Below are positions 57,484 through 64,000 of a stretch of 64,000 bases of DNA, one piece after another. The notes beneath the pieces are model-generated. The model worked only from the letters and a program-made list of their open reading frames with translations, made no database searches and had not been told where the DNA came from. The translations under genes were made by a program, and so were the position numbers. How positions within the stretch are numbered: position 1 is the first letter of the stretch; every line of letters starts with the position of its first letter. Origin of the DNA: Ceratopteris richardii. Lineage: Eukaryota; Streptophyta; Polypodiopsida; Polypodiales; Pteridaceae. The DNA is taken from positions 95,236,205-95,300,204 of the forward strand of contig CM035438.1 in assembly GCA_020310875.1 (NCBI GenBank), read 5' to 3'.

Positions 57484-60400
57484 TTAAGAAAACTCTTGGG
57501 AAGGTAAACTAAAACTGGGAAACCGTCTCTGTAGGGTGCTAACCCGCTCCCATGTGGCACTATCTTCTGAACTATCTTTCCACTTTACTAGACACTCTTT
57601 ATACAAGTGACTCCTCGTCCGTTTCTCTCGAGTGCGTAGTATTCTCTCTGGCTCATGTGGAATAGATTGAACAGAAATAGGCTCTACTACCTCACTATCT
57701 GGAATGAGGTTGTCAGATTCACCCAGCCTTTTCTTAAGCCGGCTAACATGAAAAACTGGATGGATTTGACTATTCTCTAGAAGTTGGAGCTGGTAAGCCA
57801 TCTTTCCTATTCTCTTAAGTATTTGGAAAGGTCCACAATACCTAGGAGATAATTTTGGACAAGGTCCCGTCTTCATGGTTTCAGACCTAGATGGAACTCT
57901 AAGATAGACTTGCTCTCCTACCTCAAAGTTGATATCTCTTCTTTGAGGGTCAGCATAGGCTCTAGCCCTATCCTGAGCTTTCCTAATGCTGTCCTTAGCA
58001 AGTCTAAGCATATCATTCATTTCTTCCAAGAAGTCCTTTGCAGCTTGAACTTTTTCATTCTGCAAGCCAACTGCATAAGGAGCCCTTGGCTGAAACCCAT
58101 ACATAAGCATAAATGGACTATGTCCGGTGGAAGAGTGCTTGGCACTATTATATGCAAACTCTACTATAGGTAAGTACTCTTCCCAATTAGTTTGCCTTTC
58201 ATTCACATATGCTCGAAGCATATCCTCTAGGATTTGGTTAACCCTTTCTGTTTGCCCATCCGACTGTGGATGCTCGGCCGTACTCATGCTAAGCTTTGTA
58301 TCCAACCTTTTGAAGACCGCTCTCCAAAAGTGGCTAGTAAACTTCCTATCCCGATCAAAAACTATGTCTAAAGGAAGACCATATAACCGGTATAGGTTCT
58401 CTACAAAGAGTCTAGCCAACTCAGGTGTCTTCACTGTAGTATGTGTTGGAATAAACCTAGCCATTTTGGTTAACCTATCCACAATTACCCAGACCGAGTC
58501 GTGCCCTCTCTGTGTCTTAGGTAATCCGACTATAAAGTCCATGGAGATACTCTCCCACTTCCCATTAGGAATATCCAATGGGTGGAGTAGCCCTCCAATC
58601 CTTAATCTCTCAGCTTTGTTGACCTGGCATTTATTGCACTTAAGCACATACTCTAGGACGTCCTTATGAAGTCCAGGCCAATAAAACTGCCTCTTAACAA
58701 GATCATAAGTCTTGTTAACTCCTGGGTGTCCCGCACTAGGTGTGTCATGACACTCATATAAAATATGCCGTCTCAACTCAGTATCTCTAGGGACACACAC
58801 CTTACCTTTATATAACAGATATCCATCTTGGACACTGTAATTCTTCCACTTGAATCCTTCTTGAGTACCCGTCGATACTCCATCCTCATTGGAAACCCGT
58901 ATATCACGATCCCCATTTTCTATGGCTTCCCAAATCTCGGAATATGCAGGATCAAGCCTACATTTCCCTTTAATAGACTCAAGTAGCTCACTAGTGATCT
59001 GAGTAATACTCAGTCCATTGAGCATAGGCATGCGGCTAAGTGAATCAGCCACTACATTAAACTTTCCCTTCCTATACCTAAGCTCATAATCAAACTCTTG
59101 AAGGGTCTCTGCCCATCGGGCCTTACGACCTTTAAGGTCTGTTTGATTAGAGAGCCACTTAATGCTCTCTTGATCAAACACTATCGTAACTTTGGCACCA
59201 TATAAATAATGACGCCACTTCTTCAAAGCATGGACTATTGCATACAACTCCTTCTCATAGACGGAGTAATTCTTTTGAGCCGGTTCTAGTTTCTTGCTCT
59301 CAAAAGCTAATGGTCGACCATCCTGTACTAAAACCGCTCCTATAGCAAAATCACTCGCGTCAGTCTCAACCACAAATGGTTTATTGGGATCTGCTATATG
59401 TAAAAGTGGAGCTGTAGCAATTGCTACCTTCAACTTTTCCATACTTTGCTTCTGTTCGTCTCCCCAATGAAAGGCTTTCCCTTTCCCTTTAAGCTGTTCC
59501 GTCATCGGGACAGCAATTTTGGCATAGTTCTTAATGAATCTTCGATAGAAAGCTGATAAACCTAGGAAGATCTGCAGCTCTTCCAGGTTCCGTGGATGTG
59601 GCCATTCCATAATAGCCCTTACTTTTTCAGGATCCATCTGGATTCCATCTTGGGAGACTATATGCCCAAGGTATTTAACCTCTGTTTTGAAAAATTCACA
59701 CTTTGACTCCTTAGCAAAGAGCGAATTTTCCCTTAGCACTTGAAATACTTTTCTCAAGTGTTCCAAGTGCTCCTGTTCTGATGCACTATAGATCAGAATG
59801 TCATCTAAAAAATCTACTACAAAGTGTCCTAGATAAGGCCGTAAAACACTATTCATGAGTTTCATGAAAGTGGCAGGAGCATTGGTGAGACCAAAAGGCA
59901 TCACCAAAAACTCATAGTGCCCATATCTAGTCCTAAATGCAGTTTTAGGGACATCCTCTGCCCTAATCCTGATCTGATGATATCCTGATCTAAGGTCAAG
60001 CTTGGTAAAATACCGAGCTTGATGTAACTGATCAAATAGATCTTCCAACCTAGGCATTGGAAATCTATTTTTGATAGTTACCTTATTAAGTGCTCTATAA
60101 TCTATACATAGTCTCATAGAGCCATCTTTCTTTTTAACTAGGAGCATTGGCGATGCCCATGGTGAGTTACTAGGTTTGATGAAGCCTTTATCTAAATAAT
60201 CCTGCAATTGCTTCTCAACCTCCTCATGCTGAGAAACACTAAGCCTATAAGATGGTCTACAAATAGGGTTAGTGTTAGTAACAACTTCTATGGCATGGTC
60301 AATGTCCCCTCTCTCATGTGGTAGCCCTCTAGGTAAGTCAGTGGGAAAAACATCTCTGAATTCAAACATAAGATCCTTAAAACTTTTAACTACACACTCT

Positions 60401-60513
60401 TGCAAAAAAGAATAGTAGAAAGTCCTGTTCATATTTACATTCAAAGCATGAAAATATACATCAGATGAGCTGTCTGTACAATGCTCCATATCATGACTAT
60501 ACAATAAAAACAT
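57484..60513 (-). CDS. Chromovirus Pol (RT, RNase H, integrase, chromodomain)
   Basis: 1,009 codons. RT about residues 95-275 ([54 protein letters not shown]). RNase H about 380-495 ([34 protein letters not shown], ending [14 protein letters not shown]). Integrase about 590-850: HHCC ([25 protein letters not shown]), core ([36 protein letters not shown]). A GPY/F-type module follows ([30 protein letters not shown]). Residues about 940-1000 form a chromodomain ([24 protein letters not shown]), which in chromoviruses binds modified histones and steers insertion into heterochromatin. Confidence 0.93.
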   Translation of the reverse strand: MFLLYSHDMEHCTDSSSDVYFHALNVNMNRTFYYSFLQECVVKSFKDLMFEFRDVFPTDLPRGLPHERGDIDHAIEVVTNTNPICRPSYRLSVSQHEEVEKQLQDYLDKGFIKPSNSPWASPMLLVKKKDGSMRLCIDYRALNKVTIKNRFPMPRLEDLFDQLHQARYFTKLDLRSGYHQIRIRAEDVPKTAFRTRYGHYEFLVMPFGLTNAPATFMKLMNSVLRPYLGHFVVDFLDDILIYSASEQEHLEHLRKVFQVLRENSLFAKESKCEFFKTEVKYLGHIVSQDGIQMDPEKVRAIMEWPHPRNLEELQIFLGLSAFYRRFIKNYAKIAVPMTEQLKGKGKAFHWGDEQKQSMEKLKVAIATAPLLHIADPNKPFVVETDASDFAIGAVLVQDGRPLAFESKKLEPAQKNYSVYEKELYAIVHALKKWRHYLYGAKVTIVFDQESIKWLSNQTDLKGRKARWAETLQEFDYELRYRKGKFNVVADSLSRMPMLNGLSITQITSELLESIKGKCRLDPAYSEIWEAIENGDRDIRVSNEDGVSTGTQEGFKWKNYSVQDGYLLYKGKVCVPRDTELRRHILYECHDTPSAGHPGVNKTYDLVKRQFYWPGLHKDVLEYVLKCNKCQVNKAERLRIGGLLHPLDIPNGKWESISMDFIVGLPKTQRGHDSVWVIVDRLTKMARFIPTHTTVKTPELARLFVENLYRLYGLPLDIVFDRDRKFTSHFWRAVFKRLDTKLSMSTAEHPQSDGQTERVNQILEDMLRAYVNERQTNWEEYLPIVEFAYNSAKHSSTGHSPFMLMYGFQPRAPYAVGLQNEKVQAAKDFLEEMNDMLRLAKDSIRKAQDRARAYADPQRRDINFEVGEQVYLRVPSRSETMKTGPCPKLSPRYCGPFQILKRIGKMAYQLQLLENSQIHPVFHVSRLKKRLGESDNLIPDSEVVEPISVQSIPHEPERILRTREKRTRSHLYKECLVKWKDSSEDSATWERVSTLQRRFPSFSLPSQEFS

Positions 60514-60525
60514 ATCCTGTACATG

Positions 60526-62289
60526 CTATGAACAACAGAGACTATACAACTCTAATGATGAGATGAGAGGTGCACTAGGTACATCTCTCTCTCCCTGAAT
60601 ATAAACTGTACTTCCATTCTTTTCAAACTCGAGTGTGTTATTTTGATAGCTGCGTTTAAGTGTATCTCCCAAACCCCATAGCCATTCTCTTCCTAAGACT
60701 AGATCTGTCCTCTCCATGTTCATAATTTGGAAGTCCATATGATCTGTATAATCCTGCATCTTGACTTCCAAATTGGATACCATAGTATCCCATATTCTTT
60801 TATCTTGCCCTTGCATCATAGATACAATGTATTTATGTGCACTAGGCTGCTGGGGAATCTTCAATTTCTTGACCAAAGCATAGTTAATGAAGTTATGAGT
60901 GGCAGAGTCATCTATCATGACTCGCACCCTGGTCCCGTATACACTACCATGTAGCTTGACCAAGTCATGTGGTCCAAACTGCGGTGACCACAATGACTGA
61001 GTTAAACAACACGTGTGCTCTATATCCTCGTGCATCACCTCTACTCCCTTGCAGCTAGAGCTGCCATGAATGGGAAGGGTCTGCACTAGGTGGACCGCCT
61101 TTTTGCCCCTTTCAGGAGCCGTACTAGACTCTGGTCCTTTCTTCTTTTCTTCCCCCTTCTTGAGTGGACAGTTCCACTGTGAGTGGCTAGGGGATAGGCA
61201 CCTAAAACACAGGTTCTCTCTTTTGGCCTTCTCAAACTGGTCTGTGGGTAGCTTAGGCCCTTGTGATCTTTGTTTTTTAATAAAAACCTTGTTTTTCCCA
61301 AAAGGCAACTTTTTCTTAAATTTAGTGGTGCTAAGAGGTTTAAGGGGCTGATCCGTCTCCATAGGAGTATACTGAGGACGGTTATGGTCCTCATATATCT
61401 GTGCAAACTTGATCGCCTCCTCAAACGTCTTAGGCGCATTCCTCCTGACTTCCCTCTTTATGGCTTTATCCAAGCCCCTAACAAACCCTCTGGTCTTCTG
61501 AAAATCATCTAGACCCTTAAGCTTCAAAGTGATCTCTCTATAGTGGGATAGATAGACTGAAAGAGGCCTGCCTCTTTGAGTAATCCTATCCCACTCATCC
61601 CAATTCCTCTCCTCTTCATTTTCAGGAAGAAACTCTTTTAGGAAAAGAGTTTCAAAGTGAGTCCAGTCACTAGGGATAGAGTTCGCCTCCTTAAGACTCA
61701 TCCACCACTTATAAGCACGTGGGCCGAGGGAGAGACTCGCCTCTAGCACACGATACTCAGGTGGGGTGCCCTTCAATTGATGCAAATCTTGCCACTTTTG
61801 TAAAAAAGTGTAGATTGCATCCTTATTCCTGTCTCGGTCATCCCCCGTGAAGGTTGGTGGCTTTAAGTCTTTCAGGAGGGGAGCTTCCCTAGAGCTCTCT
61901 CCTTTATACTTACTAGGAAGAGAAGTCTCTTTCCTAGTAATCTCTAGAGGAATGGTAGGAGTCTCTCTTTCCTTCCTAGCTAGGAAAGAGGTGACTCTAG
62001 TCTCAAGAGAGATCATTTGAGACTTAAGTTGTTGTATAAGAGATGTGATGCTACCCAAATCTTTTTCTAACTTAAGGGTTTGCTCTTTCAAATCAATGAA
62101 TTGGTCATGAGTGACAAATTCATCTATAAGCTCTTCATAAGTATACTCTTGCTGTGAAGGCTCTTTTTCTTCTAAATTCTCTTCTATTTCTTGTCCTAAC
62201 TCTACTTCTTCCATCCTAGCATCCTGATCCTCTAGTTGCTCTCTAGGTGGAGAAGTGGTCTCAACTACTTGTTTGCCTTTATTTTCCAT
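60526..62289 (-). CDS. Chromovirus Gag-protease
   Basis: 587 codons. An acidic N-terminus with a coiled-coil-like stretch (about residues 70-110), a retrotrans_gag capsid domain (about 165-300; RAYKWWMSLKE, WTHFETLFLKEFLP), one CCHC knuckle (CFRCLSPSHSQWNC near residue 365), and a retropepsin-type domain (about 440-540; ATHNFINYALVKKL, DLVLGREWLWGLG). It packages the RNA and would process the polyprotein. Pol begins within a few codons on the same strand. Confidence 0.9.
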   Translation of the reverse strand: MENKGKQVVETTSPPREQLEDQDARMEEVELGQEIEENLEEKEPSQQEYTYEELIDEFVTHDQFIDLKEQTLKLEKDLGSITSLIQQLKSQMISLETRVTSFLARKERETPTIPLEITRKETSLPSKYKGESSREAPLLKDLKPPTFTGDDRDRNKDAIYTFLQKWQDLHQLKGTPPEYRVLEASLSLGPRAYKWWMSLKEANSIPSDWTHFETLFLKEFLPENEEERNWDEWDRITQRGRPLSVYLSHYREITLKLKGLDDFQKTRGFVRGLDKAIKREVRRNAPKTFEEAIKFAQIYEDHNRPQYTPMETDQPLKPLSTTKFKKKLPFGKNKVFIKKQRSQGPKLPTDQFEKAKRENLCFRCLSPSHSQWNCPLKKGEEKKKGPESSTAPERGKKAVHLVQTLPIHGSSSCKGVEVMHEDIEHTCCLTQSLWSPQFGPHDLVKLHGSVYGTRVRVMIDDSATHNFINYALVKKLKIPQQPSAHKYIVSMMQGQDKRIWDTMVSNLEVKMQDYTDHMDFQIMNMERTDLVLGREWLWGLGDTLKRSYQNNTLEFEKNGSTVYIQGERDVPSAPLISSLELYSLCCS

Positions 62290-63431
62290 GTTTAAGTACC
62301 CTTCCCCCGTTTGCTAACTAGAGAGTATGAAAATGAATGGAAGTAGAGTTAAAATATGCAAGAAGAAGAGAGATATAACACAAGAGCACTTCCCTGATAC
62401 AAAGTAGAGTTGCGGAAGCTAAATCCAGGTGGACCTTGATGCTTCAAGCCGCTGATTTTGATTCCTCGGCAGTCCCAAAAGAAAATTGGAAATGTCCGCT
62501 TGGTCCGGGGAGGTTCTAGACACCATAAACCATCCAAAATAACACCAAAAGTGCGTAGGAAAAACCTCAAACGGGCAAACTGAATGCAACTGAACAATTT
62601 CAGAGATTTTCCAATCCTCGCCAGTCCACAAAGTGTTGCCCAGCACCTGCACTTCAAAAATTTGAGACAATCCCAAGTGAAAAAATTGGATTTGGAGTCC
62701 GGATGAAGAAAAACTAGGCCCGGGAGTGGCCGCCTAGTTCCTGCTGAAGCGCTGCAGAGAGATTTTGGTAGGGCAAATCTCTTCCAAATCCAACACCGAT
62801 GGTCTCTGAGCGAAGCTTGAAAGCGTAGCTTCGAAACGTGACCAAGATTTTTAAAATCTGATATGGTATGAAGAAGATATGCTCCGGAGAAATGGGGTAT
62901 GTCACCGGTGGGAATTGAAAAGCTTCATCTTCATGAATAGATGGGTTTGGAAAGCTCAAAACTGAGGAATGAAAGCTTCTTTCACCAAACCAACACCCCC
63001 ATCCCATAACCACAGCCCATAATACATATATCCCTCATGATTCTTACAAAATCTTGATCTAGATCATAGATTTGTAGCTCCAAAGTTTGGGAAAAAATTC
63101 GAAATCTTCTCCTATCCAAAGCTCATTGCTACCATTTTCGAAAAAACTCAGAGTTCACCTTCGATGAAGCAAAATATCCCACATAGGGGCGCTGCAGCCG
63201 GAAGAGGTCTCTATATAAAGGGCACAAAAGTGGTGTAGTCTTCACCCAAGAGGAGGGGAGGAGGGAAGCCCGTCGGCTGCTCTCTGGCCGCCTGTCGGCT
63301 GTTCTCTGGCCGCCTGTCGCCTGGGATGCTTGCTCTCTGGCCGCCCGTCGGCTGCTCTCTGGCCGCCCGTCGCCTGGGACGCCTCGGTATGTGTGTCTAC
63401 TGTTGCGTGGCGCGTCCATCGCCTGCTCCCT
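62290..63431 (-). other. Chromovirus leader (about 1.1 kb)
   Basis: Between primer site and gag, no gene seen. It holds a GC-rich tandem array at 63269-63386. On the plus strand a TATA-like box (CTATATAAAGG, 63211-63221) lies within it, opposite to the element's own direction; whether it is used is unknown. Confidence 0.6.
63269..63386 (+). repeat. GC-rich tandem array in chromovirus leader
   Basis: About five to six imperfect units of ~20 bp built on TCTCTGGCCGCC with GTCGGCTG or GTCGCCTGGGA. This is a strong local GC peak in an AT-rich region. Open frames across it are by-products. Confidence 0.85.
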
Positions 63432-63444
63432 GGCTCGGATACCA
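63432..63444 (-). other. Chromovirus primer-binding site, tRNA-iMet type
   Basis: Minus-strand TGGTATCCGAGCC, one base from the iMet consensus, beginning just after the 5' LTR end. Confidence 0.85.
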
Positions 63445-63445
63445 A

Positions 63446-63718
63446 TGTGTTAAATCCCTGAGATCCCCCTCATTTTGTGGGGTCTTGCACAGAGTTCGAG
63501 GAAGCCTGGAACGCGAGCACGGAGATCGATCATTCCTTTTCCGCCCAGCCGCGTGGGGTCTCAATAATTACCCTCTCTCTCTCTACACCCAAAATGGGTC
63601 AATGGTCAAGGTTCCTCTCATGAGTGCCACTTGGCACTCATGTGAGCATCATACTCTATATGAATAAGAGGAGGGTCATACCTCTAAATACTATTCATAT
63701 AGGATACTCCATGTGACA
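63446..63718 (-). repeat. Chromovirus 5' LTR
   Basis: 273 bp, identical by eye to 57062-57334. Carries the same 24 bp palindrome (63619-63642) and second inverted repeat (63656-63666 with 63692-63702). Confidence 0.95.
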
Positions 63719-63742
63719 ATTTTCCTTTTACTTATTTACATG

Positions 63743-64000
<258 letters not shown>

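Larger units (their letters stand above)
57062..63718 (-). mobile_element. Young, nearly whole chromovirus (Ty3/gypsy)
   Basis: 6,657 bp on the minus strand: 5' LTR 63446-63718, primer site, leader, gag-protease 60526-62289, pol 57484-60513 ending in a chromodomain, polypurine tract, 3' LTR 57062-57334. The two 273 bp LTRs are identical by eye, so the insertion is very recent. Flanks share ATTT (57058-57061 and 63719-63722), four bases of the expected five. The chromodomain places it in the chromovirus clade; the subclade (Reina, Tekay or Galadriel type) is not resolved. It looks whole with at most about one break. Confidence 0.93.

Overview
The window is a nuclear, repeat-rich stretch of a land-plant genome. 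The evidence is the density of plant-type LTR retrotransposons: Ty1/copia elements with a tRNA-iMet-type primer site, a Ty3/gypsy family with a tRNA-Asp-type primer site, and one chromodomain-bearing gypsy element. I found no intact host gene, no tRNA or rRNA gene and no bacterial-style operon. The species cannot be named from this sequence; heavy nesting fits a large genome (conifer, fern, lycophyte or large-genome angiosperm). Nearly all coding sequence belongs to broken retroelement fossils, described here only by extent, family, parts, nesting and age.

Layout. 1-10187: a gypsy gag remnant (minus) carries a copia insertion (LTR 660-1655, pol to 2790), which is itself interrupted by a second gypsy copy that starts with an LTR at 2791 (plus) and runs through leader, a large gag, protease and the beginning of RT. 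10190-14285: an opposite-strand gypsy scrap, then unassigned AT-rich DNA. 14286-25420: two ~3.7 kb direct repeats (14286-17981 and 21774-25420), each holding a gypsy 3' fragment plus a partial copia LTR and primer site. Between them lie copia gag-integrase remains, an LTR-like block and a gypsy gag scrap. 25421-26760: the other part of the first copia element. 26761-36008: the minus-strand 3' portion of the gypsy family, ending in an LTR nearly the same as that at 2791. 36009-41690: another gypsy copy (plus), continued at 52775-54045. 41691-52774: a nest of three copia elements, including a nearly whole one (43773-50244) with 1.09 kb LTRs and a 5 bp target duplication. 54046-57061: unassigned DNA with a degenerate tandem repeat and a short unrecognised coding-like stretch. 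57062-63718: a nearly whole, very young chromovirus (minus) with LTRs identical by eye. 63719-64000: AT-rich flank with a long TA repeat.

The most unusual biology is in the recurring non-chromoviral gypsy family. Besides the usual gag-protease-RT-RNase H-integrase order it shows a tandemly duplicated zinc-binding (H2C2) module at the front of integrase, a second retropepsin-like domain downstream of integrase, and a long 3' coding region with a Ser/Thr/Pro-rich stretch and a coiled coil. Echoes of these traits in independent degraded copies suggest a lineage feature and not an accident of one copy. Structurally, inverted near-identical LTRs flanked by matching 5 bp target sites point to a large inversion (or assembly error), and the 3.7 kb direct repeat crosses an element-element junction, so it must be a segmental duplication and not two transpositions.
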